Origin: Paenibacillus sp. GP183 | Lineage (GTDB): Bacteria; Bacillota; Bacilli; Paenibacillales; NBRC-103111 | Reading direction: 5' to 3' | Assembly (NCBI RefSeq): GCF_900104695.1 | Contig: NZ_FNSW01000002.1 | Span: forward strand, 186,001 to 250,000 | Length of the DNA stretch: 64,000 bases | Part shown: piece after piece, positions 7,613 to 16,501 of the stretch | How the letters are laid out: every line of letters begins with the position of its first letter | How positions within the stretch are numbered: position 1 is the first letter of the stretch | Made by a program: the position numbers and the translations under genes | The notes under the pieces: generated by a model | Seen by the model: the letters and a program-made list of their open reading frames with translations, nothing else | What the model was told of the DNA's origin: nothing | Databases searched by the model: none

Positions 7613-7771
7613 CATGAGTTGGACTCGTAAATTTCCTTTATCGAGATACTTTTCCCTAATTTTTTGCCAGCATATGATGCCTCTCATGGTCAAATTTTTG
7701 TAGCAAAGGATAAGGAAAAAGGATGGTTCGCTTGGTTTAGATTTCATTAATAACTTTCAGGTCCATTTAAC

Positions 7772-7860
7772 CTGCCCGTTACCACAACAGGCTACCGAGA
7801 AAATCTGCGGTAGCCTATTGTCGTATTTTTATTAAGCTATCAGTGTACCGTTAGTTCAAT
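7772..7860 (+). repeat. CCGTTAG-type repeat (AGGCTACCG hairpin)
   Basis: Left end CTGCCCGTTACC, stem AGGCTACCG/CGGTAGCCT, then ATTTTTATTAAGCTATC and a variant right end GTACCGTTAGTTCAAT. Confidence 0.8.
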
Positions 7861-7955
7861 GCGAACATACGATCAAAAAATTGGTTATTGACGGGCATAA
7901 TGGAGAAGTAACAACCGAAAAAATATATAGAAGCAGTCTTATCCTTCAACCAGGC

Positions 7956-8342
7956 TCATGTTATACTGCTTCTGACGTACTCTCTAAGGCAAGGATACGG
8001 ACCACCAAAAATATGAGCCATGGTTACGATAAATTGGTGATGTTCCTCCAAAATTTTTGGGGAAATGCCAACGCGATTGGCTAGTAATTGTTGAACCGCT
8101 AATTCCCTTTCCGAACTTAGTGTGTTTAGCAACTCATTGTTTTGTGCGACCGTTCTGCTTATTTCCATTAAAGTCCGTGTTTCGACGCCTGATGACTGAT
8201 ATGCCAAATTCGAAAATTGAATGTCGAACTCCTCCAGCCGTCGCTTTAAGTGAAGAATCTCTTCTTGTCGTTGTACAGAAGCGTTTGACCTTTTAAATAG
8301 AAAAAGCTTCTTTACCTCTTTGGTTACGCTCTTAAAAAGCAT
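7956..8342 (-). CDS. Cytoplasmic coiled-coil protein of unknown function
   Basis: I start at the ATG 8342 behind GAAGGAGAAAT rather than the longer frame to 8417, giving 128 aa. A basic N-terminus (SVTKEVKKLFLFKR) is followed by a coiled coil (about residues 22-60, QEEILHLKRRLEEFDIQF) and a helical tail. There is no membrane segment. Family not recognised. It is a lone gene between CCGTTAG-type repeats. Confidence 0.6.
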   Translation of the reverse strand: MLFKSVTKEVKKLFLFKRSNASVQRQEEILHLKRRLEEFDIQFSNLAYQSSGVETRTLMEISRTVAQNNELLNTLSSERELAVQQLLANRVGISPKILEEHHQFIVTMAHIFGGPYPCLREYVRSSIT

Positions 8343-8710
8343 GTCTAATTTCTCCTTCTTTCTCTTGACCGAAAAAAGGAAGCGAGGGAATAGAGCCCTA
8401 AAGTTTAAAGGTCCCATTTAATGTTTCTATCATTTTCTTTCTACGCTGACGAAGTTAGCTGACGGACTCGGGTCGAAAGTTAACCCTAACACTTAAAAAG
8501 TGTACTCACCCCAGAAAACTTGGTTCCCCCGCTTCTTTAATCCAAAGAATTAAGCGTAATATGATTCATTCTTACTTTATCAATATATCCCCAATACATA
8601 TTTATAAACAATAGTAATATTTACTTATAATTTCTATGTCATTAGTCTCATACCGCCGCCACAAGGTTATGTATCCCCGTCTGGCTATCACAACTAATAG
8701 TTCAATTTTA
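8343..8710. other. Gene-free stretch
   Basis: No gene with a start site. A short open remnant near 8650-8697 ends in IPPPQGYVSPSGYHN, possibly the tail of a lost Pro/Gly/Tyr-rich protein. Confidence 0.4.
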
Positions 8711-8762
8711 CTGCCCGTTACTTCAATAAACCAAAAAAGGAGCTGACGTTGAGCAAGCTCCC
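8711..8762 (+). repeat. CCGTTAG-type repeat, right end missing
   Basis: CTGCCCGTTACTTCAATAA followed by the AGGAGCTGA/GCAAGCTCC payload. It lacks the CTATCGTTT-CCGTTAG right end and instead runs directly into the resolvase fragment. Confidence 0.75.
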
Positions 8763-8867
8763 CCACTTTCTCCGTGTAAATACGTTCACATCCACCAGAT
8801 TTAAAGCATCAAGTTGCATGTCTAATGACTGATCGATTGTTGATACCCTTGCGTAACCAATTTTCAT
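8751..8867 (-). pseudogene. Serine resolvase/invertase, N-terminal fragment with frameshift
   Basis: From ATG 8867 the minus strand reads MKIGYARVSTIDQSLDMQLD, the classic catalytic N-terminus with the nucleophile Ser in ARVST. A one-base shift then restores GCERIYTEKVGE, which is also resolvase sequence. The fragment stops in the payload of the CCGTTAG-type repeat at about 8751-8760. Only about 38 of roughly 190 residues remain. Confidence 0.8.
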
Positions 8868-9263
8868 TTGGTATCACAGCTCTTTTATGTTATTTATTAC
8901 CTATTATTATTATAGAGTTCTTTTTTTGGAACGATGAGATCTTTCTATGCATTATTCTTATTTGTTCATAAAATGTCTAATAGTGATAAAACGAAAGAGG
9001 AACATTTGTGATACATGCTCCTCTACCTTAACATTTTAAATTGGCAACACTAATTCAAATGCAATCCAGCTCTCCATAAAAATGCACCCCTTTATACAGA
9101 TCGCTATTGAGTGATGTTTTCTCAATGTCTATTTTAAGGGGTACACATCTCGAAGCCAGTGGTGAAATCATATTATTGGTAAATATCTATAATAATTAGC
9201 GATGGTAATACCTTTGGCGTATTCTCTGGTTTTGCCGCAAAAATAATTATGCATTGTTAGAGA
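8868..9263. other. Gene-free stretch
   Basis: AT-rich; I see no gene, RNA or clear repeat here. Confidence 0.45.
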
Positions 9264-10481
9264 CTAGTCTTCAATCGGTTGGCCGGAAGCTTTCCGAAAT
9301 TCATTGGCCAGCCGATGAAACCCGGCTTTTACCACATCATCATCTGTGGCTTTATAAGCTGCTTGCAATAATGCAATTCCTTTATTGGCGTCATCGGGCG
9401 AAAGCACATATGCTGGAAAAGTTTTTTCAATCTTAATTACAGCCACTTTATTGAGGAGTGGTTCAAAGGCATAGATCGTATTCGTATCAGGCATAATGTC
9501 TAATGTATGTGAGCCACCTTTTTTGCCGCCAACATACAAGTCAGGTAACCTTCGCATAGCATCCATATCAATGACCTCTGCCAACCCGGTAGATGATTCC
9601 GCAGCGAACAAAATACGATTTTTAAGATCAACCGTTATTTGGTCTTGTCCTGCAGTAGCATCAAACTTGGCAACTATGTTACCCGACGTTGCATCCACTG
9701 CAAACATCTGCTTGCCTTTTGTAGCGATCCAAAGGATTTTTTTAACTGAATCAAAATACAAACCTCTTAAAGGTTCTTTTTCTGGCAAGTCATATGTAAA
9801 CATTTTGCCAATTGTATGTGTTTTTGGGTTAATGACTAAGACATTGTTATCCTCTGGTTGGTATAGCGTATTCGTCTCTGGTACATAAACTCCCAGATCT
9901 GGACCTACTTTGGGGGAATCTTTCAAATTCATGGTGGCTATAACTGAAAATGGACTTTGAGCCGAAATGAATGACATCGTATTACTCCCATTGTTGACTA
10001 CAGCAACAGCATTTTCTTTAGAAATGTAATTTATGCTGTCCGGTGCTTTGCCTCCCGTAGGGACTTTCTTAACGATTGACCAATCTTTTTTCGATATGAC
10101 TACAACAGCTTCGTCTTTCTCTGACGCAACAAAGATATAATCAGAATTATACGTCAAACCATTACCTACATTTACACCGTACACGGTTGCAGCCACTGTA
10201 TTCGTGTCCGTATCAATCACAATAACGTTGTTGTTTCCTTTTTGGGAAAGGTAAACTTTGTGGAGTAAGGGATCAGCCGCCACAACATCTCCTGCACCTG
10301 GTTTTCCAGGTAAATCGATTGTTGTCACTAAGTTAAATTGAACGTCTGAAGCGGCTGATGCCACCGTAGGCACTAAAGCGATTCCCAGACAACAGAGAAC
10401 CATTGAAGTTTGCTGAAAACGTTTGAATAAACTGTTTGAACTACCTCTACCCATAATTCCACTCATTCTCCACATACTCAT
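9264..10481 (-). CDS. Secreted YVTN-type beta-propeller protein
   Basis: A 405-aa protein starting at ATG 10481 behind GAGGTGATCTA. A signal peptide ends near residue 43 (CCLGIALVPTVASAASD). Repeated blades follow, with NNNVIVIDTDTNTV, NTMSFISAQSP, NNVLVINPKTHTI and NKVAVIKIEK, typical of surface YVTN/NHL propellers. The C-terminal 50 residues form a separate helical tail (DANKGIALLQAAYKATDDD). The role is probably extracellular binding; the ligand is unknown. It is a single-gene unit, transcribed leftward. Confidence 0.82.
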   Translation of the reverse strand: MSMWRMSGIMGRGSSNSLFKRFQQTSMVLCCLGIALVPTVASAASDVQFNLVTTIDLPGKPGAGDVVAADPLLHKVYLSQKGNNNVIVIDTDTNTVAATVYGVNVGNGLTYNSDYIFVASEKDEAVVVISKKDWSIVKKVPTGGKAPDSINYISKENAVAVVNNGSNTMSFISAQSPFSVIATMNLKDSPKVGPDLGVYVPETNTLYQPEDNNVLVINPKTHTIGKMFTYDLPEKEPLRGLYFDSVKKILWIATKGKQMFAVDATSGNIVAKFDATAGQDQITVDLKNRILFAAESSTGLAEVIDMDAMRRLPDLYVGGKKGGSHTLDIMPDTNTIYAFEPLLNKVAVIKIEKTFPAYVLSPDDANKGIALLQAAYKATDDDVVKAGFHRLANEFRKASGQPIED

Positions 10482-11028
10482 TAGATCACCTCAACATTTA
10501 ATTTTACTTACTTTGAAATAATTTCAAAATATGGCTATACTCAGGTTGACATATCAATCAGAACATAATGTTTGATATAATCGATACAAACGTATGTTTG
10601 GAGTGATTCACATGGCCATTAAAATACAATTCCAATGAAGTATGTTTATCTTGAAATTCCAAGGCATTCATTATTTCGTTATTAAGACTTACAAAGCAAG
10701 TTACCAATTTTCGGAAGTTAAAAGTGAGGGTCCACCGACGGAGAGCATTACTCTTCGAGCAGAGCAAATGGAATTTGAGTACACAGACATGAAGCCGGAA
10801 CGACGGGAACAACCAATAAAATCAATATTGATCAGACGAAATACATTGCGAATTAATTCTGCGCTCTGATGTCAGGGAAGGGTAACCTTCAGGCCACTTC
10901 TTTTGGTATAAGAAATCAACTCCCTTCATAATGATACGTATTGTATCATACACCTCCTTTAAGAGCAATCTTTTTCACGACCAGAATTTTGTAAAGATGA
11001 CTTATCTAATGTTATTGAAGTAACTATC
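10482..11028. other. Intergenic region with degenerate open stretches and a palindrome
   Basis: A start-like site (TTGGAGTGATTCAC, then ATG 10611) opens a frame that breaks after eight codons (MAIKIQFQ). A longer open stretch to 10869 follows in another frame with no start signal of its own, so this may be a decayed gene. At 10931-10949 lies ATGATAC-N5-GTATCAT, a 7-bp dyad next to a minus-strand AAAGGAGG, possibly the operator and leader of a lost minus-strand gene. Confidence 0.35.
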
Positions 11029-11105
11029 CTGCCCGTTCGTCAACAAACGAAAAAGGAGCTGCCACGTAGCAAGCTCCTCAGCTATAGTTCTTCGTTAGTT
11101 GAATG
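11029..11105 (+). repeat. CCGTTAG-type repeat (AGGAGCTGC hairpin)
   Basis: Left end CTGCCCGTTCGTCAACAAA, stem AGGAGCT/AGCTCCT, right end CTATAGTTCTTCGTTAGTT. It forms the left border of the first lipoprotein unit. Confidence 0.8.
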
Positions 11106-11127
11106 ATTCAATATGAAAGTAACTGTT

Positions 11128-11580
11128 TTAATCGCTTGTCTTACCATTAATATTCCAATAACCACCCGTTAATTTTGCATCCATAACTGGGAAAGATGTG
11201 CCAGCGACAACATTCCCACCCGCTAGGTGCACATAAACTTCCGTTTTTCCTTTGGCTTTCGTGTTACCACTTTTGTAATTATCCAAAGGGTGGTTTTTAA
11301 CTATAAATTTTTCTACTTCCACTGTTTTTCCATATACATTTTCAGGGTTGTTTCCTGGGAGTGTCCAGTACATTGAATAAGGCAATGTTTTGACTAAATC
11401 TTTTGTTAGAACGTAAGTCCAAACAGAACCTTCATACGATAAAACTTTGTAACCTTCATTTTCTATATATGTCTTTGCGGTTTTTGCATTTTCCGTAAAT
11501 TGCTGGTTTTCAGTGGCTCTACACCCAAATAAAAATGTAGTTATTATTAAGAAAGTTAAAAACAAAGCCGTTTTTCTCAA
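11128..11580 (-). CDS. Lipoprotein of unknown function, paralogue 1
   Basis: A 150-aa lipoprotein. It has a basic N-terminus, a hydrophobic core and a lipobox (TTFLFGC, Cys20), then a small globular domain with AKTYIENEGYKVLSYEGS and a Trp/Gly-rich end (LTGGYWNINGKT). The start at 11580 follows GGAGGGTTTC. It differs at only six residues from the protein at 15836-16288, and the flanks match too, so the whole unit is duplicated. Exposed on the outer face of the membrane; function unknown. Confidence 0.82.
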   Translation of the reverse strand: MRKTALFLTFLIITTFLFGCRATENQQFTENAKTAKTYIENEGYKVLSYEGSVWTYVLTKDLVKTLPYSMYWTLPGNNPENVYGKTVEVEKFIVKNHPLDNYKSGNTKAKGKTEVYVHLAGGNVVAGTSFPVMDAKLTGGYWNINGKTSD

Positions 11581-11712
11581 AGAAACCCTCCTTCAAATTA
11601 TTATTTAATCCAATTTTAATGTGTTACTTGATTTTCTTATTCCCCTTGGTGTTCTCACGTTCTTTACCCTAAGTAACGAAAGCTCGCTAACTAATGTTGC
11701 AGTGGAACTATA

Positions 11713-11802
11713 CTGCCCGTTAGCGTAGCAGGCTACCGTGATTAAATTTGCGGTAGCCTGCTGTGGTATTTTTATTGAGCTATCGATCCCCTATAGTTCA
11801 AT
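11713..11802 (+). repeat. CCGTTAG-type repeat (AGGCTACCG hairpin)
   Basis: Left end CTGCCCGTTAGCGTAGC, stem AGGCTACCG/CGGTAGCCT, tail ATTTTTATTGAGCTATCG and a decayed right end (CCCCTATAGTTCAAT). Confidence 0.8.
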
Positions 11803-11976
11803 CATAAAATATAGAGAATTCCTGATAAAACTCTAGATAGTGAAAGAAAAACAGTGTTGTATGCGCCTTCACTTTAACTATTATCTTTATATTGTCATCA
11901 ATTCATTTAACATCCGATTTTACATTATTTACAAGTAGGAGTATTATTCAATTCATCAATTAAATACTGTTCCTAA

Positions 11977-12135
11977 ATCGCTGAATCCTGATAAGGAACG
12001 GGGGAACCATTGACGATAACTTTTGGTTATCGTATGGGGTGAATCCATCAAGCAGATATTTATTTGCCTGGTGGTAGGGCAATCTCGTTGCCCTAATCCG
12101 TCAGCTAACCTCGTAAGCGTTGAATGAGAGAGGAT
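11977..12135 (+). ncRNA. c-di-AMP riboswitch (ydaO-yuaA type)
   Basis: The conserved core is clearly readable: GAACGGGGGAACCA, then TGGGGTGAATCC, TAGGGC, and ATCCGTCAGCTAACCTCGTA followed by AGCGTTG. This is the consensus of the cyclic di-AMP riboswitch, which turns genes off when ligand is high. A terminator follows at once and the YuaF/flotillin operon is the next gene set downstream on the same strand. Confidence 0.95.
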
Positions 12136-12158
12136 GACCGCCATGATCAACTATCATT

Positions 12159-12194
12159 CACCACGGAGAGCCATGTGCTTCTGTGGTTTTTTTA
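12159..12194 (+). terminator. Riboswitch expression-platform terminator
   Basis: An ACCACGGAG/CTTCTGTGGT stem followed by seven T, 25 bases after the aptamer. It fits a ligand-stabilised off switch. Confidence 0.85.
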
Positions 12195-12336
12195 ATGCTA
12201 GATGCCAAATAATCGGATTCATAATCAAGACATTGGGATGGTCATGATTATTGGTTTGATTGAATTGCAGTACCATATGTTAAGTCAGAATCATTTCGCA
12301 ACAGAACGTACCGTCTAACGAAAAGAGAGGTGATAT

Positions 12337-12888
12337 ATGTTTATGCTTACCTTGTATATCATAAGTTTTTGGGTAGGGCTGATTCTCACCTTGATTACAA
12401 GCTTTTTTGGGGGACACGGTGGCCATCATTTGAATGTCCATTTGGGTAACCACTCTACTGATTTTCATGCAGGTCACTCGCCGCTCAATCTTTCAACCAT
12501 TCTTGCATTCCTTACTGGGTTCGGAGGAATGGGTTATATCCTTCTCAATAATAGTTTTATCGGCGGAATACTAATTATTTTCATCGCCACTATCACCGGT
12601 TTTATTATTGCTGCATTATTGTTCATTTTCTTATCTAAAGTATTATTGCGCGATGAGAGTGTGATGAAGGAAATGGATTACCAACTTGCCGGAACACTAG
12701 GTACGATAAGTATTCCAGTTCAAATAGAAAGCATTGGTGAAATGAAATTTATTTTAAATGGAACGACACGCTCTATTGGTGTGAAGGAACAAGATGGACA
12801 GATAATCCCTAAAGGTACAAAAGTGGTTATTTTGAAAATTGAAAAAGGGATTGCAGTAGTTTCTAAGTTTGAGAACAATGAATTCTAA
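12337..12888 (+). CDS. yuaF: NfeD-like membrane protein, YuaF family
   Basis: A 183-aa protein behind AAAGAGAGGTGATAT. The N-terminal membrane segment is followed by a His-rich loop (GGHGGHHLNVHLGNHSTDFH) and two more membrane segments. The C-terminal NfeD OB-fold covers about residues 120-180 (LAGTLGTISIPVQ, GTKVVILKIEKG). YuaF partners flotillin in membrane microdomains and fluidity control. The flotillin gene follows after 24 bp, so they are co-transcribed, here behind a c-di-AMP riboswitch. Confidence 0.88.
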   Translation: MFMLTLYIISFWVGLILTLITSFFGGHGGHHLNVHLGNHSTDFHAGHSPLNLSTILAFLTGFGGMGYILLNNSFIGGILIIFIATITGFIIAALLFIFLSKVLLRDESVMKEMDYQLAGTLGTISIPVQIESIGEMKFILNGTTRSIGVKEQDGQIIPKGTKVVILKIEKGIAVVSKFENNEF

Positions 12889-12912
12889 CTCCAAAAAAGA
12901 GGTGCATGTACT

Positions 12913-14369
12913 ATGGTTGTTATTTATATTATCGGTGCCATTGTAGTTGTCGTTTTATTGCTCTTATCCAGTATGATTAATGCCTATAAAAAAGTCCCTC
13001 CAAACCAAGCGTTAATCGTCTATGGTCTTGGGGGGAAACGAGTTATACAGGGTGGAGGCCTGTTTGTAATGCCCGGTTTACAAAACTCTAAAACAATATC
13101 AATGATGCTTATGAGTTTTGATGTAGTTCCACAACAATCGATGTTCTCCAAACAAGGTATTGCACTCAATATTGAAGCAGTTGCACAGATCAAAATCAAA
13201 AGTGATCCTACAGCAATCCTCACTGCAAGTGAGCAGTTTCTGGACAGACCCGATACTGAGCGAGAAAATATCATCTTGCACTCCATAGAAGGGCACCTTC
13301 GTGGTATTGTGGGACAATTGGAGGTTTCCTCAATATTGAAAAACCCTGAGGAAATTAACAGTAAAATGCGTCAGACGTGTTCGGAGGATTTAGATAAAAT
13401 GGGGTTGGAAGTCGTAAGCTTCACTATTAAGAGGGTAATGGATAAACTTGGGTATATAGATAATTTAGGGGTTCCAGAAATTGAAAGAGTTAAGAAAGAA
13501 GCCGCTATATCACGTACCCAGAATGAGAGGGACGTTGCAATTAACAAAGCTGAAGCAGATAAAGCAGCAGCCATTGCACAAGCTAGCGCACACCAAGAAC
13601 GAATTGAAGCTGAATCTGCTTCAAAAACCAAAGAATCCGAACATCAGAAAGAGCTTGAAGTGAAGCAAGCTGAATTCAAGTTGGAAGTAGAAGCAAAGCG
13701 GGCACAAGCGGACCTTGCGTATGAGTTGCAGCAATCCAAGCTACAACAGCAAATTATCACTGAGAAAGTCCGCATTAATCAATTAGAAGCTGAAGCAAAT
13801 GCCAAGGTACGTGATGCTGAGATTGAGTTGAAGGAAAAAGAATTACAGGCAACCATAATTAAACCTGAGAAGCAGATAAACAGGCTGCTGTGCTTCGTGC
13901 AGAAGGTGATAAAGCACAAGCTATTCTTCAAGCGGAAGCAGAAGCAGAAACCACAATAAAACGTGGAGACGCGGATGCATTAGCAACGCTCGCCAAAGGT
14001 AAAGCTGAAGCAGAGGTCATTAAGATGGCTGGTCTTTCTGAAGCGGAAGCATTAGAGAAAAAAGCTGAGGCTTACAAGGAATATACACAACAAGCATTAG
14101 TCGTCGAAATGCTGAGGATCTTACCTGAGCTTGCAGAACGCATTGCACAGCCACTAACTAATGTGGACAAAATTACCGTTATCTCGCAGGATGGTGCAAC
14201 TTCCGGTATAAATAAAATCACTTCGGACATCACAAAAATGATGTCCTCAGTTCCAGAGTTGACTCAAACATTAACAGGCTATCCGCTAATGGATATTATC
14301 AAAAACGTACTTCACCCATCGAACAAAGAACCGGTTGAAGTCATGAAAATTGAGTCAGTGAAAAACTAA
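12913..14369 (+). pseudogene. floT: Flotillin FloT (YuaG), frameshifted
   Basis: Start behind AAAAGAGGTGCATGTACT. An N-terminal hairpin membrane anchor (VVIYIIGAIVVVVLLLL) is followed by the SPFH/band-7 domain (VPPNQALIVYGLGGKRVIQG) and a long Ala/Glu-rich coiled coil. At about 13866 one base is missing (CCTG-AGAAGCAG where CCT GCA GAA is expected). The first frame therefore runs out at 13959, while the rest continues in the next frame from about 13867 to 14369 (VLRAEGDKAQAILQAEAEAE and the normal flotillin tail). Otherwise full length (about 485 codons). Either a sequencing error or a recent inactivation. Confidence 0.88.
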
Positions 14370-14560
14370 TAATTGAAAAATAGGGGTGTGCTTCTCAAGT
14401 TTGCAAGGAACCGCATTACAGCATCTCCATCATCTCGCGTTTTATTTCGAGAAGTACAAAAATGGCTTTAAAAAGAAGGATTTTTTTATGATAGGAAGAA
14501 TTTAACTATCAACGGCGTTAACACTTCTAACAAAAAATAACTTTAGCGAAGGGCAAGTGA

Positions 14561-14866
14561 TTGAGCCATGATCAAACAACGATTGAAATATTGGAGATAG
14601 AAATTCCCGATAAAAACAAAGATATCGTACTTTATACCAAACACGTGATCAAATCGCTGGATGAATTTGAGGAACATCACCGAAAGCTAGTAGCGGCTCA
14701 AGCCATTGCTGGTATCAAGCCAATAGGTGATCAGGAAGTGGCGTTCTACGAAACCGTGAGACAGATGAAAGAGCAAATCATCTCAACGCTAGAGCAAACC
14801 ATCGACGATCTCAAACACAAGGGCGACAAGTATTACGAGAAACAATTTCCGGACGGAGTTGAATAA
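14561..14866 (+). CDS. Small acidic helical protein of unknown function
   Basis: A 101-aa product from a TTG start with a weak GAAGGG site. It is entirely helical and charged (DEFEEHHRKLVAAQAIAG, TVRQMKEQIISTLEQTIDD), without a membrane segment. It could be a small scaffold or phage-type protein; no family recognised. It lies 190 bp after the flotillin gene in the same direction, perhaps on the same transcript. Confidence 0.5.
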   Translation: MSHDQTTIEILEIEIPDKNKDIVLYTKHVIKSLDEFEEHHRKLVAAQAIAGIKPIGDQEVAFYETVRQMKEQIISTLEQTIDDLKHKGDKYYEKQFPDGVE

Positions 14867-14953
14867 ATAGCGCATTCCCTATTGGTTCAGAAAGATCTTC
14901 TTTCATGAAATCGTCGGGCATTTTTTCGACCATATTTAAACAACTTTATATAT

Positions 14954-15053
14954 CCTAACTGAACAGGAGCTACGTTGGCGCAGCTCCTGTTTTGCACATG
15001 GTGTTTTGTGTACATGTCCTTTATTGAGCTATCGTTTTCCGTTAGCTTAACAA
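14954..15053 (+). repeat. CCGTTAG-type repeat (AGGAGCTACG hairpin plus ACATGTCC segment)
   Basis: A payload stem CAGGAGCT/AGCTCCTG is joined to GTACATGTCCTTTATTGAGC and the right end CTATCGTTTTCCGTTAGCTT. The left end has decayed (CCTAACTGAAC). It looks like a mosaic of two payload types. Confidence 0.75.
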
Positions 15054-15308
15054 ACTAACGATTAAATAGGCGGCTGACCGTGGCGTCGTGATAGGTGTTT
15101 CCCATACCTGACGGACATACACATTTCATACGCTGTACGACTGGTGATGCAATACCGATTCAGGATGCGGCCATTATCATTTTTTTTAGGGGTTTAAGAC
15201 GGTTAACGGGAGTTACCCGCACGCAACGCTTATCAGGGAAGAACCGGTGACGAGGACATGTAAATCGGAATATAATAGGCACAAAAGTGATTAGGCGGGT
15301 GTTGAATA

Positions 15309-15644
15309 ATGGCGGTTACCAAAGATACTTTTGTGCCTGGTTTTGTTCCGGAGCATAATCATGGGTCAGTTGATTACACTTCCGTTGCCCAAGGACACGT
15401 TCACCAATGTTTGGATGTAACCTCCCCACCTATTCTGACGGCTGACGGAGGACATATTCATTTCACGGAAGGTTACGTAATGTTTGAAAATGGACACAAG
15501 CACTATTACAAAGCACATTCTGGACCCGCGATTCCGGTTGGGAACGGTATGCATGTCCATTACTATGATTTTTACACTACAACAGATGATGGCCATAATC
15601 ATCATGTCCAGGGAGTGGATATGCCAGCGCCGGGAACCAAGTAA
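15309..15644 (+). CDS. YmaF-family His-rich protein
   Basis: A 111-aa protein with repeated HxHxYxGxT-like units: EHNHGSVDYTSVAQGHVHQC, GGHIHFTEGYV, NGHKHYYKAHSGPA, MHVHYYDFYTTTDDGHNHH. This His-pair periodicity is the YmaF-family hallmark, and YmaF-like proteins are found in spore formers. Metal binding is plausible but inferred. No signal peptide. Start behind GGCGGGTG. Confidence 0.82.
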   Translation: MAVTKDTFVPGFVPEHNHGSVDYTSVAQGHVHQCLDVTSPPILTADGGHIHFTEGYVMFENGHKHYYKAHSGPAIPVGNGMHVHYYDFYTTTDDGHNHHVQGVDMPAPGTK

Positions 15645-15736
15645 ATTACCAAAAATGTTTAATACCGTTGTTAATGGGCTTTACCCAAGCATAAAGCCCC
15701 TTGTCCTCCCAAAGAATATCCCTGCTCAAAAAAAGT

Positions 15737-15820
15737 GTCTGTTAGCACAGCAGGCTACCGTGATTATTGTCGGTGGCCTGCTGTATCTTGTTATTGATCT
15801 ATCGTTTCCGTTAGTTCAAT
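15737..15820 (+). repeat. CCGTTAG-type repeat (AGGCTACCG hairpin)
   Basis: A variant left end GTCTGTTAGCACAGC, stem CAGGCTACCG/CGGTGGCCTG, right end CTATCGTTTCCGTTAGTT. It forms the left border of the second lipoprotein unit. Confidence 0.8.
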
Positions 15821-15835
15821 CATTCAATAACTGTT

Positions 15836-16288
15836 TTAATCTCTTGTCTTACCATTAATATTCCAATAGCCACCCGTTAATTGTGTATCCATAACTGGGA
15901 AAGATGTGCCAGCGACAACATTCCCACCCGCTAGGTGCACATAAACTTCCGTTTTTCCTTTGGCTTTCGTGTTACCACTTTTGTAGTTATCCAAAGGGTG
16001 GTTTTTAACTATAAATTTTTCAACCTCCACCGTTTTTCCATATACATTTTCAGGGTTGTTTCCTGGGATTGTCCAGTACATTGAATAAGGCAATGTTTTG
16101 ACTAAATCTTTTGTTAGAACGTAAGTCGAAACAGAACCTTCATATGATAAAACTTTGTAACCTTCATTTTCTATATATGTCTTTGCGGTTTTTGCATTTT
16201 CCGTAAATTGCTGGTTTTCCGTGTCTCTACACCCAAATAAAAACGTAGTTATTATTAAGAAAGTTAAAAACAAAGCCGTTTTTCTCAA
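15836..16288 (-). CDS. Lipoprotein of unknown function, paralogue 2
   Basis: A 150-aa near-twin of the lipoprotein at 11128. The differences are Cys-adjacent Ala to Asp, Trp to Ser, Leu to Ile, Ala to Thr, Lys to Gln and Ser to Arg. Same lipobox (FLFGC) and same GGAGGGTTTC start context. Upstream homology with copy 1 runs on, with small indels, to the CTGCCCGTTA core at 16419 and then stops. Six substitutions suggest an older duplication than that of the IS copies. Confidence 0.82.
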   Translation of the reverse strand: MRKTALFLTFLIITTFLFGCRDTENQQFTENAKTAKTYIENEGYKVLSYEGSVSTYVLTKDLVKTLPYSMYWTIPGNNPENVYGKTVEVEKFIVKNHPLDNYKSGNTKAKGKTEVYVHLAGGNVVAGTSFPVMDTQLTGGYWNINGKTRD

Positions 16289-16418
16289 AGAAACCCTCCT
16301 TCAAATTATTATTTAATCCAATTTTAATATGTTACTAACAACTCTACCAACTTTTTTTCTTATTCCCCTTGGTGTTCTCACGTTCTTCCTAATTAATGAA
16401 AGCAGCAGTGGAGTTATA

Positions 16419-16490
16419 CTGCCCGTTACTTCAACAAACGAAAAAAGTACGGCAAACTCATCTACTTTCTTTTCCCGTTACTGCAATAAT
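16419..16490 (+). repeat. CCGTTAG-type repeat, payload without clear stem
   Basis: Left end CTGCCCGTTACTTCAACAA, a short degenerate payload (AAAGTACGGC), right end TTTTCCCGTTACTGCAAT. Confidence 0.7.
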
Positions 16491-16501
16491 TGTAGCCTTA
16501 C

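Noticed and set aside
10642-10869. Plus-strand open frame of 75 codons
   Set aside because: No ribosome site for its own start; at best a decayed gene following the broken start at 10611. A faint resemblance to Hcp-type tube proteins was too weak to call.
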